From Scilla litardierei (lineage: Eukaryota > Streptophyta > Magnoliopsida > Asparagales > Asparagaceae), in contig CM061142.1 of the NCBI GenBank assembly GCA_030789695.1, positions 601,657,659 to 601,721,658 of the forward strand: a DNA stretch of 64,000 bases, written 5' to 3'. Made by a program: the position numbers and the translations under genes. Below the pieces are notes generated by a model, which saw nothing but the letters and a program-made list of their open reading frames with translations, did not search any database and was not told the origin of the DNA. The stretch's first letter is position 1. Each line of letters opens with the position of its first letter. This document shows positions 1 through 10,042 of this stretch, piece after piece.

Positions 1-650
1 AGGGGGATGATATAATTGGTCTTGAAGTCCCTTATCTAAGTCCAATCAGGCACTCCTGGCTAACTGCATGCATCCCGATATAGAAGTTGCAGTAAATTAA
101 CTAGCAGAGATAGTTATGCACCTAAAAGGGCCATTAGACCGGCGTTAAGTATCTTCTGCGCTTCCTCCAAGGATCGAAAGATTTGGACTTACATTATAAA
201 TAATTATCCTCCATGCTTATGCAAGTGCAGGTTACAATTCTGACCACTATAATGAGAAATCATAGACTGGGTACCCACAGTGGGACGACCATCTACGACA
301 GATCTGCAAAGCAAACTATGAAGGCAACATCATCCTAGCATTCCGAGATCCTCACCATTCCACAAACACACCTTTGGTGTCTTTGAGTGCGCCTGGTGGT
401 ACATCACATCCTAATGACGACTGGGACAGAGGCTGGTGTTGTGGAGCTGACCACATAGTCTGAAGACCATGCCACATGCTTACCCTACTTTTGAGGAGAC
501 CACATCAGAGGCGACGAAACTAAGTACACCTCTCTAGAGTTTTTGGATTTAGCAGCTACTTAATGGTGATGATATTTGTAATCTGTGTATATTTTCGAAA
601 TGTTGTAAATATGAGTGATGAGATACGCCTAAGAGATCTGAAAGCCTAAG
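1..650 (+). pseudogene. Degenerate 3' end of a Copia polyprotein (RT/RNase H)
   Basis: Read in shifting frames, this stretch retains the order of a Copia reverse transcriptase tail and RNase H. CMHPDIEVAVN starts near 65 (compare the family motif C-T-R-P-D-I). TGVKYLLRFL lies near 138-170, GTTIYDRSAKQTM near 290, and HIRGDETKYTS near 500. RLRDLKA plus a TAA stop lies at 626-649. Several stops and frameshifts interrupt it, so it is dead. The peptides resemble those of Copia-2 (31175-38213), so the two probably belong to related lineages. The rest of the element lies to the left of the window. Confidence 0.75.
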
Positions 651-656
651 GGCTTT

Positions 657-1034
657 TACAGATCAGGGGGAGTTGAGGGAATTTGTACTCTTTTTCCTTA
701 GCTATGGTTTTTTTCACAGGGTTTTCCATAGCCAAATGTTTTAAAGGGGCAAATCACATCAACTCAGGATCCTGAAGTATCAACCCCTTTGTGACGCTCA
801 GAATCCCGAAGTATTCATGAGCAGAGTCGATTGTACAGATCAGGGGGAGTTAGATGGAATTTGTACTCTTTTTCCTTAGCTATGGCTTTTCCCACAGGGT
901 TTTCCATAGCCAAAGGTTTTAACGAGGCAAATCCCATCAACTCAGGATCTTGAAGTATCCACCCCCTAGTGAGACCCATATGACGCTCAGAATCCCGAAG
1001 TATTCAAGGAAAGAGTCCACACTTATGGCTGGAC
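657..1034 (+). repeat. Tandem pair of about 176-bp units in the Copia 3' non-coding region
   Basis: Two consecutive copies (about 657-832 and 833-1034) share AGATCAGGGGGAG, TTGTACTCTTTTTCCTTAGC, CACAGGGTTTTCCATAGCC and CAGAATCCCGAAGTATTCA. Each begins with a polypurine-tract-like run. The same 'TTTTCCTTAGC...GGGTTTTCC' block occurs in reverse complement next to the 3' LTR of Copia-2 (31475-31550), which supports Copia 3' non-coding DNA. Confidence 0.8.
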
Positions 1035-1192
1035 AAGGGGGAGTGTTGTGAATGGATAATATGGGATTTATATTGAAGATTATATCTTATCTATAAGATA
1101 ATATCATATCATTGTGTCTCATCCATGTATGGCTCTCCCTTTACTATAAATAAAGATCCGGGGTCTTCCCCCGTGATCATGGATTCATAACA
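1035..1192 (+). repeat. Polypurine tract and 149-bp 3' LTR of the left-edge Copia
   Basis: AAGGGGGAG (1035-1043) directly precedes an LTR at 1044-1192. Its ends are TGTTGTGAAT and ATTCATAACA, which are inverted copies with one mismatch. A TATA-like CTATAAATAAAG lies near 1144-1155. The expected 5-bp target duplicate on this side would be AGCAT (1193-1197). The partner LTR is outside the window. Confidence 0.75.
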
Positions 1193-1359
1193 AGCATGAT
1201 ATCAAAGAGAAGAGTATGTTTTGATTGGCCAAAGGAGTAAAAAGAACAAATCTTCAAATCTTTCATGGCTCCCAATTAAGCCTGACCAGTAAAAGAGAAC
1301 TATCGTTTTTTTTTTTGGTGAGTAAGAAAACTAAAATAGCAAAACAGTTGACAATACAA

Positions 1360-4300
1360 CTATGGGGGTTTAAACCCCCTCTTCACCCCCAGACCCTTCA
1401 CATCCGAGGCCAAACAAGATAAGAGAAATACTGGACAAACAATATAGACAGCAAGCTCCTCGTCCAGGGTGGTACCCCTCTTTGCCAGAATATCCGCACA
1501 GGAATTTGCTTCTCTCAGAATCGACTCCAGTTTTACCTCCCAATTTCTCCCCAGCATATCTCGGATCTCTGCGACAATCGCCATATATTTATGGTACCTC
1601 CAATCTTTGCTTTTAATTAGCGCAACCGTTTCGCTGGAATCAGATTCGCACACAACTCTCCTGAAGCCCTTATTCCAAGCCAGTTGCAGACCATCACGCA
1701 ATGCCCTTAATTCCGCGCCTAAACATGAGCAAATTCCCAAGAAAGAAGAGAATCCTACTACCCATTCCCCTTTATAATCTCTGATAATACCTCCCCCTCC
1801 AGCAATTCCATCACCATCCAACACCGATCCGTCAACATTGAGTTTCACCCAATCCCTTCCAGGTTTAGACCACACAACCAGCCTCTCAGTCCCCTTCTTA
1901 CTGTTAAGTTTCACGCAACTCTTGCAGATTTCGGCGGCAGTCTCTTTAATCCTTAAACAGGAGGCGTTATCCTCATTCTCCTCAGCAGCTGCACCAAACA
2001 AACGCCTGCATCTCCTCACCCAAATAGACCACATAGCCGTCACCATAACCACTCTCCTAAAATCATCACCATCATCCTCCTTCAAGAATTCCTCCAGCCA
2101 GACTTTCAGCGAAGAAGAAAAGAATCGTTGATAGAGAGCGTTGGGAATCAGAGCATGCCATACCTTTCTCGCCTCCACGCAGTCCCTCAGTGCGTGAACC
2201 ACATCTTCATCAGCGGTGCCACACAGCATACAAATCGAAGAAGCCGCAATACCCCTCGCACATCTCAACTTCGCAGTCACAATCCTTTCATTGAACACGA
2301 GCCAAACAAAGAATAGTCTTCTTGACGGCAGCGGCAATCGCCAAATCCAAGCGCAGTCCGACCCGCTAGCTTCCTCTGTGTCTTCCACAAGGATTCTATA
2401 TGCCGACCCCGTCGAAAACATACCACTTGCCGTATGCTTCCACCTATAACCGTCCTCCTGCAAAGTCGATTTCGAGAGCGGAAAACCCGCCACTTTAAGC
2501 GCAATATTATCAGGCAGATATAACAATAGTTTCTCTAAGTCCCAATCCCCCCTCCCATTGAGAAACTCCCCCACGGTAGCCTTTGAAATCTCACAGGCTG
2601 GTTCGGAAGAAATCTGCTCTGCCAACGGCCTGTCGAGCCAAGTATCCCACCAAAAAGATATAGAAGACCCATTGCCAACTCTTCGGGCCACCCCTTTAGA
2701 CAACTCCTTCATACCCACCAACACAGACCGGAACGACGCCGACCACTTTGGCTTAACTCTCTCCACCCCGTTAGCCATCGCCATTACATCCCCGTGTAGC
2801 TTATATTTGCCCCTCAAAGCTCTTACCCACAAACTGCTGGGTTCCTGCAGGAAACGCCAAGCCAGCTTCTGAAGAAGCACAACATTATGCATCCTCATCG
2901 ACCTTAATCCCAAGCCACCCAACACCTTAGGTTTACACACTTTCCTCCATCCCACCAGGCTCATCTTCCTGCAATCCTCACTACCACCCCATAAAAACCT
3001 CCTGTTAAGCTTATCAATATTATCCAAAGTCTGATCTGGCAGCTTTGCTGATAGCATCGAGTAAGTTGGTATCGCCGCCGTCACCGATTGGACCAAGGTT
3101 GCTCTACCAGCTAGACTGAGGACCTTCGACTTCCATCCCCTCAACTTAGCAGTAATCTTCTCAACAATCCCTCTGAAAGACTGATTTTTAACTCTCCCAT
3201 GAACTATTGGAATACCCAAATAACAACCCAAATCTTCTGTCACTTTGATTCCCAGAATGTTGCTAATCTTTCCCCCATGGCCAGGCACACAGCAAGGGGA
3301 CAAAAAACATCTTGATTTTCCCAAACTAACCCTTGCTCCGGACGCATCACAAAACTTCCCTAGAGTGTCTTTCATCACCTTCGCCTGCTCCAAGGATCCA
3401 CTACCAAAAAGAAAAATATCATCAGCAAACATTAAATGTGAGACCCCAGGAGAGTCCTTATTGAAGGCAATCGGCTTCCATTTCTTCATTTCCACTGCTT
3501 CATTAATCATCCATCCAAGCCTTTCCATGCATAACACAAACAGCAAAGGACTCAAAGGATCCCCCTGCCGCAAACCTCTATTGGCTTGAAACCAGTCAGT
3601 AAGACCCCCATTCCAAAGAACAGACATCTTAACCGAAGAAACACAGAACATTATGAGCTTGATCCACTTGCTAGAAAACCCAAAGAGACTTAGGGTCTCC
3701 TTTAGAAACTCCCAATCAACCCTGTCGTAAGCCTTCTCTAGATCAATTTTGATAGCCATCAAACCATCTTTCCTTTTGGATTTTCTAATGGAATGTACCA
3801 ACTCCTGTGCCAAAATTACATTATCAGTCGCTTGCCTTCCAGGGATGAAACTCACTTGACATGGGTTCACCAGGTTCCCAATCACCCCCCTGAGTCTGTT
3901 CACCAAGACCTTAGTAATAATTTTGTAAGCCACCGGGACTAAACAGATAGGCCTAAATTGCGATAACATTTCCGGGTGAGACAACTTAGGGATCAGAACC
4001 AAAAGGGACTTACCCAACTCCAAATTGAAAACACCCTCCTCCAGAGCTCTTGACACCAAAATGGTAAGAGGCAACTTCACATTTTCCCAAAATTCTTGGT
4101 AAAAGCCAGCATGCAACCCATCCACCCCCGGTGCCTTCCAAGCTTTCATGTTAAACAAAGCACCTCTAACCTCCTCCTCAGTCACACTGGAATCCATCGC
4201 CGCCCTCTCAACATCGCACAGTTGTATACTAGGGACGGAGCCAATCAGACTGCGCAACCCCACTTCCCTATCAAACAAATCCTTGAAGTAATTTAAACAC

Positions 4301-5481
4301 ATGTTCTTGAGACAACCAGAATCTGAAATCCACTCACCATTACCATTTTTAAGAAGCTTCACTTTCAGGAACCTCCTCTTGTTTAGGGTAGTCAAATGGA
4401 AAAATTTCGTATTTCTATCCCCGTATTGTAGCCAATTACATCTAGACTTCTGATACCACAAACGTTCTTCATGCTCCAACACCTGTTCATACCTACCCAT
4501 CAGCTCTTTCTCCAAACAACGAAGGGAGTGGGAATTCGAAGCCAACAAACTTCTTTGAACACCTTCAATCCTACCTCTTAACCATCTCTTCCTGCGGAAT
4601 ATATCTCCAAAACAGCTTTTACTCCAAACCACCACATCTTTCACAAAAGCATCATTTCTCGCAACAATATCACCCTCATAACCCTCCCATTTGCTCCTAA
4701 CAAAATCGTGAAAGCCATCAGCAGAAAGCCACATCGCTTGGAACCTGAAAACTTTTCCTGTCTGCACTTGAGAATCCCCCCCTTCAAGACATAAGAGAAT
4801 GGGAGAATGATCCGACATGATGCGGCCCAAATGGAAGAGTGATGCGTCAGGAAATTCACCACACCCCAAACCATTCACAAAAGCCCTATCCAACCTCTCG
4901 TGCACCCTCGCGCCACCCTGCCTATTATTGCACCATGTGAAAGGCAATCCATGAAATCCCACATCCACCCAGCCGCAATTAGAGATCAACTCGTTGAATC
5001 TAGACATCCTATGAGAAGATGGAATAGATCCCCCGAGCTTCTCAGCATCCTTGGTATAATCATTAAAATCTCCTATCACAATCCAAGGCAACTCCATTCC
5101 GCCACCAAAACCTTCCAGCTGCTCATAGAAGCTCCAACGGAGAGTTCTGGTAGGACTGGCATACACAACCGTTAAAACAACATCCGATTTCCCCACGCGA
5201 TGGATCAAGCCATGCACCGCCTGAGACGATGAAGCTAGAACTTCTAGATTAACCTCCTGATCATTCCACAAGAGCCAAATGCCTCCAGAAAAACCAATCG
5301 GTTCAACAACAAAGGAATTGTTGAACTTCAGACGCTTAATCACCCTCTTAGCATGCTCCCCAGCAATCCTGGGTTCCGCGATCGCCAATATTCCCGGTTT
5401 GTGTTTCCCCATCAGCTCTCGAACCTCACTAGTGAACATCCTTTTCCCTGCCCCTCTACAATTCCAGAATAGGCACTTCAT
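1360..5481 (-). CDS. LINE-A ORF2: AP endonuclease / reverse transcriptase / RNase H
   Basis: A 1373-residue open frame that would nick target DNA and prime reverse transcription of the LINE RNA. The endonuclease occupies residues 1-235, with WNCRG near 6, a Glu in AEPRI, GDFN near 138 and SDHSP near 224. The reverse transcriptase occupies about 470-760, with DLEKAYDRV near 581, GLRQGDPLSP near 636 and catalytic FADD near 686. A zf-RVT-like Cys/Trp region follows. A C-terminal RNase H occupies about 1215-1335, with acidic residues in NVDGS, GAELRAL, CESDSS and ANSCAD. The start is the ATG at 5481, giving MKCLFWNCRG. It lies 10 nt after the ORF1 stop in another frame, so re-initiation is likely. 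No internal stop was seen. RNase H sets this LINE apart from LINE-B and LINE-C. Confidence 0.95.
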   Translation of the reverse strand: MKCLFWNCRGAGKRMFTSEVRELMGKHKPGILAIAEPRIAGEHAKRVIKRLKFNNSFVVEPIGFSGGIWLLWNDQEVNLEVLASSSQAVHGLIHRVGKSDVVLTVVYASPTRTLRWSFYEQLEGFGGGMELPWIVIGDFNDYTKDAEKLGGSIPSSHRMSRFNELISNCGWVDVGFHGLPFTWCNNRQGGARVHERLDRAFVNGLGCGEFPDASLFHLGRIMSDHSPILLCLEGGDSQVQTGKVFRFQAMWLSADGFHDFVRSKWEGYEGDIVARNDAFVKDVVVWSKSCFGDIFRRKRWLRGRIEGVQRSLLASNSHSLRCLEKELMGRYEQVLEHEERLWYQKSRCNWLQYGDRNTKFFHLTTLNKRRFLKVKLLKNGNGEWISDSGCLKNMCLNYFKDLFDREVGLRSLIGSVPSIQLCDVERAAMDSSVTEEEVRGALFNMKAWKAPGVDGLHAGFYQEFWENVKLPLTILVSRALEEGVFNLELGKSLLVLIPKLSHPEMLSQFRPICLVPVAYKIITKVLVNRLRGVIGNLVNPCQVSFIPGRQATDNVILAQELVHSIRKSKRKDGLMAIKIDLEKAYDRVDWEFLKETLSLFGFSSKWIKLIMFCVSSVKMSVLWNGGLTDWFQANRGLRQGDPLSPLLFVLCMERLGWMINEAVEMKKWKPIAFNKDSPGVSHLMFADDIFLFGSGSLEQAKVMKDTLGKFCDASGARVSLGKSRCFLSPCCVPGHGGKISNILGIKVTEDLGCYLGIPIVHGRVKNQSFRGIVEKITAKLRGWKSKVLSLAGRATLVQSVTAAIPTYSMLSAKLPDQTLDNIDKLNRRFLWGGSEDCRKMSLVGWRKVCKPKVLGGLGLRSMRMHNVVLLQKLAWRFLQEPSSLWVRALRGKYKLHGDVMAMANGVERVKPKWSASFRSVLVGMKELSKGVARRVGNGSSISFWWDTWLDRPLAEQISSEPACEISKATVGEFLNGRGDWDLEKLLLYLPDNIALKVAGFPLSKSTLQEDGYRWKHTASGMFSTGSAYRILVEDTEEASGSDCAWIWRLPLPSRRLFFVWLVFNERIVTAKLRCARGIAASSICMLCGTADEDVVHALRDCVEARKVWHALIPNALYQRFFSSSLKVWLEEFLKEDDGDDFRRVVMVTAMWSIWVRRCRRLFGAAAEENEDNASCLRIKETAAEICKSCVKLNSKKGTERLVVWSKPGRDWVKLNVDGSVLDGDGIAGGGGIIRDYKGEWVVGFSSFLGICSCLGAELRALRDGLQLAWNKGFRRVVCESDSSETVALIKSKDWRYHKYMAIVAEIRDMLGRNWEVKLESILREANSCADILAKRGTTLDEELAVYIVCPVFLLSCLASDVKGLGVKRGFKPP

Positions 5482-5491
5482 CAATCAACAA

Positions 5492-7051
5492 TTAGAGAGT
5501 GGTGGCAAAGTTACCCGGCGCCTCCATCATCGCCTTCTCCTGCACAAGTTCCACCCCTTCGTCTTCATCCATCAGCTGCTCCCCGACATCAGGACCCTTA
5601 CTCCCCCCTGCTGCAATTTCTGGAGAATGATCCTTAATATGCGTATCACGAGCTATCCCCCCTTCAAAATTTGAGATGTCCCCTAACGGATCTCGGTAGT
5701 CCTCCAGACGCCTAAAGGAAATAGACGAAGCAAATGAAGGCGCCCGACCTCTGCCTCTCCTATGACTTTGGCCGGCCCACCCACCCCGTAGGGGACCCAA
5801 TTTAACCGCATCTCTAGCGGACCCCTCCTTGTTCCCCTCCTGGGCCCCTTTGTCCGCACAGCCCACAACAACCGAACCAAACGAAATGGGCCTCCCCGAC
5901 GAAGAGGAGCCCAACATCTTCTTGTCCTTCGGCCCACCTACAGTAATCTGTAGAGTCTCCCCACTATTACCTGCTACTTCGCCTCCTACCTCTAACACCT
6001 CCGACTCAAGCACCCCAAACCTCAACCCCCCAAACTGCTTCCTGCCGGTCTCGTTGACCGCACTCTGCACCGGGACTCTTCTATTTCTGAAACGCCTATC
6101 ATTCGGCACCAACCAAGACCCAAAGACCTCCGCTGGACCATCTTCGACCCTGACCTCCACCAGATCCGATGTACCTTCCGACTCCATCATCTCCGTTCTG
6201 AGCTTCGTCTTCACCGCTTCCTCCTTAAAAATGCACGGTTCACAATGCCCCATTCTTCCGCACTTGAAACAGACGATCCCCAACCCCTCATATTGAACTT
6301 TCAGCCACCTTCCTTCGAAGAATATCTGGGATTTCAGCGGCTTGCTTAGGTCTACCTCGACACAAACTCTAGCGAATCTTGCCTTTTTTAACATACGGGT
6401 CTGGATATCAAATTTCAAAGCCTTCCCCACGCAATTTCCCAACACATTCAGCACTCTGTCGTCGTAATATTCCACCGGCAAAAAAGGGAATCTGACCCAT
6501 ACCGCGGTAGCGCCCACCTCCGTCTCCGACGGCTTGAAGTCCGGAATCCAACGCCTAACCGTTAGGTAATGGCCGAAAATCAACCACGGCCCTTCTTCCA
6601 AAACGAACATCATGTCTTCCTCACATAGGAATTTGACCATCACAAACCCTTCTCCCAGCTCGATGAACTCTAAATCCCCCTTGGGTTTCCACATAGCTCT
6701 GGCCTTTCCCTCCAACAATCCAGAAGAAATATTCCTCCCCAAAAGCTTGACAATAACAGCTTTCGCGCACCGCCGCCTGAGCATGCTCTTGAACTCTGCT
6801 GACAACGAGACACAATCCCAATCCCCCACTTTTTCCACCTTAATATTAGTCACCTGCTCTGGGATTTCATCCTCCTCCACCCTCGAAGGGTCATCCTCCA
6901 TGCCGCTGCACGCCTCCTTAAAGGACCTTTTCCCGGCCGATCCATCACCCAGCTCTCGAGATTTCATCTTCTTCGACCTCCGCTTCCTCATCTCCTCATC
7001 CTCTATAGTGGAAACCCCTCCTTCCCCGTCGGGATGAACATCACCGCCCAT
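5492..7051 (-). CDS. LINE-A ORF1: DUF4283 / zinc-knuckle RNA-binding protein
   Basis: A 519-residue open frame, the probable nucleic-acid chaperone of the LINE particle. A basic N-terminus is followed by a DUF4283-like RNA-binding fold (about residues 80-235, containing GPWLIFGHYLTVRRW). A zinc knuckle CFKCGRMGHCEPC follows at about 261-273, and the C-terminus is long and low in complexity. The start is the ATG at 7051, which sits in a near-perfect Kozak context (GCCGCCATGGG). The frame stays open upstream to a GTG at 7129, but that is not a likely eukaryotic start. The knuckle spacing is CX2CX4HX3C, one residue shorter than the usual HX4C. Confidence 0.9.
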   Translation of the reverse strand: MGGDVHPDGEGGVSTIEDEEMRKRRSKKMKSRELGDGSAGKRSFKEACSGMEDDPSRVEEDEIPEQVTNIKVEKVGDWDCVSLSAEFKSMLRRRCAKAVIVKLLGRNISSGLLEGKARAMWKPKGDLEFIELGEGFVMVKFLCEEDMMFVLEEGPWLIFGHYLTVRRWIPDFKPSETEVGATAVWVRFPFLPVEYYDDRVLNVLGNCVGKALKFDIQTRMLKKARFARVCVEVDLSKPLKSQIFFEGRWLKVQYEGLGIVCFKCGRMGHCEPCIFKEEAVKTKLRTEMMESEGTSDLVEVRVEDGPAEVFGSWLVPNDRRFRNRRVPVQSAVNETGRKQFGGLRFGVLESEVLEVGGEVAGNSGETLQITVGGPKDKKMLGSSSSGRPISFGSVVVGCADKGAQEGNKEGSARDAVKLGPLRGGWAGQSHRRGRGRAPSFASSISFRRLEDYRDPLGDISNFEGGIARDTHIKDHSPEIAAGGSKGPDVGEQLMDEDEGVELVQEKAMMEAPGNFATTL

Positions 7052-7157
7052 GGCGGCCGCTCCCCCAAGAACCCTAGAAAGAAATCGCGATGAAAAGCTC
7101 TCCCGGCGTAAGTTAACAGCCAGGCGCACAATACCAAAACTCGAGAACTATCGTTTT

Positions 7158-8330
7158 GATAACTAGGTCTTAGTCCTAATCAAAATCGTTCAGACACTTA
7201 AGTTAGGCTGATAGATAGATATAACCGATGAAACATAAAGGTGGACTGATAATTTGAGGAGCTAAGGTTTTACATATTGTGTGCCTATATTTCTCAGGAA
7301 AGTGAGCTCTTTATAGGCGTATGTCCAGGGGTGTATCTGTAACTTCCATGTGCCACGTATTATACACAATTCCAATCTGCATAGGTAGGCCTTGTATTCC
7401 ATGTACGATCATGAATGGTTGTAGGCCCAAGCATTCAAATAGTGGGCCTTCTATTGGGCCCCTTTCATGGGCCTAAGCATTTATCATGCAACCGATGCCT
7501 TGATACGGATGATGAACTATATTGTAACCCTTCACCTCCTCCTTAGGTGGGTCCCCGATGGATCTAAACCATTCATAGGGCACACATGGTAAGCATATAG
7601 TAGACGTAGTTCTTCTCCCAATCTTAGATCTCGAGCTCGATCACACCAACTCACATTTATCATGATGAGTACCCTTAAACTAGCCTAGTCGCCAAGAAAA
7701 GAAGAACGTGCCAATTGCAATGATATTAGCCAAGTTTGATTTCAAGCTCGACAATGACCCCATGCTTGAAGAGGAACAAATTAAGCAGATATATCCCATT
7801 CATGCAAGGTTGTCTGTTGTGCTTGATGTTTCTATCTCCACTTGGGTGGTTGAGAGTGCTTTCCTCTTGAGGAATCTTATGGGAATGGCCACCATTAAGA
7901 CTGAGCTAGTTGTGTTCAACATGGTCTGGTATGAAGTTAGGTTAAGGCTCTGCTCTAATGCTTGTTCTTTTTTCCCTCTAACTTTATTTGGACTGTGTCC
8001 TTACTTTAGCTTTTATTGTCTTTTATATATACTTGTTCTTTTAACCAATCTAATGTTGGATCTCTTGGTTGGAAGATTGGTAGAAACACTCTTGAAGATT
8101 GACTTTCAATGGAGCAAAAATTTCAGCACTATGTCCCCAAAGAAAATCTGAAATCACCCTCTCCTTTAAAATGAGAAAAACCAAATTGAGAGAGAGTTAG
8201 TGAGGGAAAGTTGGTGAGAATGGCAGAGGGCGCGGGTTCTATTTATAGGCCTAAGGGGTGCCTAAAAAATTACCAAGATACTGCTCAAAACAGTCAGAAA
8301 ATGGCTAGTTTCAAAACTACCAGAATTGCC
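7158..8330. other. Unassigned old non-coding DNA
   Basis: No protein family was recognised. A TATA-like CTATAAATAG lies on the minus strand near 8240-8252, in a GGCCTATAAATAGAACCC setting. It lies just downstream (minus strand) of the palindrome array at 8333-8723, so the array could be an upstream control region of an old element read to the left. Confidence 0.3.
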
Positions 8331-8332
8331 AT

Positions 8333-8723
8333 TAGTCGACTAGAAATTGTTATTGGTCGACTAGGCGTAGAAAATACATTATGATTTGGTAGTTGTAAGT
8401 GATATTAGTCGACTAGAAGAATCCTTTTAGTCGACTACAACTATAAAACGGTCAGAAATAAATCAGTTTGAAGCAGTTGTAACTAACTTTGGTCGACTAA
8501 ACACAGACTATTAGCCGACTACAACAGTAACTGCAAAACGGTCAAACAATATACAAGTTGGAAAAACTGACTATTAGTCGACTAGGATAAAGATTAGTTG
8601 ACTAGGACCAAATAAATGAAAGTTACGCAAAAGTGGTCCACTCAACTGAATAATGTCTTGAATCGAGAAATTGTAATTTTGTGTAAGATAGTTAGTCGAC
8701 TAAGAAAATATGTTGGTCGACTA
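8333..8723. repeat. Array of paired TTAGTCGACTAA palindromes
   Basis: Ten copies of a (T/G)AGTCGACTA-type palindrome. The GTCGAC cores (or one-base variants) start at 8335/8356, 8408/8430, 8492/8514, 8577/8597 and 8695/8716. They form five pairs with internal spacings of 21, 22, 22, 20 and 21 bp, and the pairs repeat every 73-118 bp. The DNA between cores is not obviously repeated. Further pairs or halves occur at 11200/11221 and at 12078 with 41513. Function unknown. Paired protein-binding sites or transposase-type subterminal motifs are possible. Confidence 0.85.
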
Positions 8724-8996
8724 ATATGATGTATGACTTAGAAATTTTGTGGAAAGCCTAGATTGCTAAGATAGATCATCATAATGCTTTAAATCTAAGT
8801 TTGTGCAAGAAAAAAATTGAAAAAAAATACATCATTACAACAATATACAAAATGCGTCATCAAGCTTGCGCTTCATCTTGCTTGTAATGCTTCTTGCTAT
8901 AAAATTGGAGTTGTTCTATCTTGAATCATGATGATTGTCTTATCTGGCTATAAGATAATTTGTCGAGCTAGCTATCTACATAGAGAGATTTAATAT
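8724..8996. other. Unassigned AT-rich spacer
   Basis: AT-rich DNA between the palindrome array and the candidate LTR. Nothing recognisable was seen. Confidence 0.3.
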
Positions 8997-9682
8997 TGTT
9001 GGGAGAGTTTTAATATATAACAGAAAGCGTACGATGGTTAACCCTAGCTTAAGGAGAAGCTTCCAAGCTCATCAAGCTCATCATCATCAAGCACTTGGTT
9101 TTCACACTTTCGTGCCTTCATCTTCACAATAGGTCATATCTATTTAAGGCTTAGGTAAGTGTGTATTTTGTTTTGTTTCTTTACAAAACTTAATACTCTG
9201 GTTGTGAGTCATTGTGGGGGGTTACTCCACTTGGAAGGTTACTCCTTTAGAACCTTGGGGGTTTACTCCTTGGTGTCATGGTTAGGGATTGTACTCATGA
9301 AGAGTTTTCGTGCCCTGGTTTAGGAAACATTTGTGTCCCGGTTAGAGATTGTATTCATGCAGTGGGAGAATTATCAACCAAGCACCAGGTAGTGATGTTG
9401 GTTGATTTGTGTTCGGAAAGAGCTAGTGAAATCCACGGAGTGCGATTGCAATATGGGATTGGAGTAGGATCACTGGGTAGGGATCCGAACCAGTATACAT
9501 CTTGTGTTTGCGTTTGCATAGGCATATTTTCCTTTGTGTGGCTGTTTGTTGTTGAGCGTATTATTTTTATTTCCGCTACATTGTGCATTGAATTATTAGT
9601 AACTTTTTAATTACGCATATTTTCTTACCTTCACACTATTTGCACCCTTGTTTAGTGTAGTGTGTAGCCATAGGTCCCAACA
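8997..9682 (+). repeat. Candidate SIRE-like LTR (solo or partial)
   Basis: The ends are inverted copies: TGTTGGGA at 8997-9004 and TCCCAACA at 9675-9682. The right part carries a run resembling the U5 of SIRE/Maximus-type Copia LTRs, including GGATCACTGGGTAGGGATCC, a CCGAACCAGTATA stretch, and a T-rich end before CCCAACA. The 5-bp flanks (AATAT and ATCGT) do not match. A degraded primer-site-like TTATTATCAGA lies at about 9692-9702. Plus orientation is favoured but not proved. Confidence 0.4.
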
Positions 9683-9961
9683 ATCGTAACCTTATTATCA
9701 GAAAATTAATCCATCATTAAGGGCATCAAACCAAAACCCTGGTTTCTCATCGGTGATTAAGGGTGTGTAGTATCCCAATGATTAAATTGATATAAATGCA
9801 CATCTAGAGCTATACCATAGTAATAATCTAATAGACTGATATTTGGGGCGATTAACACATACTAATAATCTACAATAGGGTTCAACAACGCCCTAAATAA
9901 TAGAACTACTCACTAATCATGGAATTAATCATCAGATAAATCATATAAAATCACATCACAT

Positions 9962-10042
<81 letters not shown>

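Larger units (their letters stand above)
1306..7142 (-). mobile_element. LINE-A: apparently full-length plant L1-clade LINE
   Basis: A 5.84-kb non-LTR retrotransposon on the minus strand. Its A-tail is seen as T11 at 1306-1316, followed by a 43-bp 3' UTR, ORF2, a 10-bp spacer, ORF1 and a 91-bp 5' UTR. The target-site duplication GAGAACTATCG occurs at 1295-1305 and 7143-7153. It can be extended ambiguously by four T. The empty site would read GAGAACTATCGTTTTGATAAC, so priming started after TTTT, as expected for an L1-type endonuclease. Both ORFs are open. The 5' UTR is short, so a small 5' truncation is possible. It landed about 100 bp past the left-edge Copia LTR. Confidence 0.95.

Noticed and set aside
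1193..1210. Primer-binding-site-like TGATATCAAAGAG after the left LTR
   Set aside because: That LTR is preceded by a polypurine tract and coding remnants, so it is a 3' LTR. The resemblance is weak.
7720..8151. 143-codon open frame (MILAKFDFKLDN...)
   Set aside because: No recognisable domain, hydrophobic low-complexity tail, old non-coding surroundings. It may be chance.
8333..8723. Possible CRISPR-like array
   Set aside because: Short palindromes with irregular spacing in plant DNA. There are no 20-40-bp direct repeats and no cas genes.
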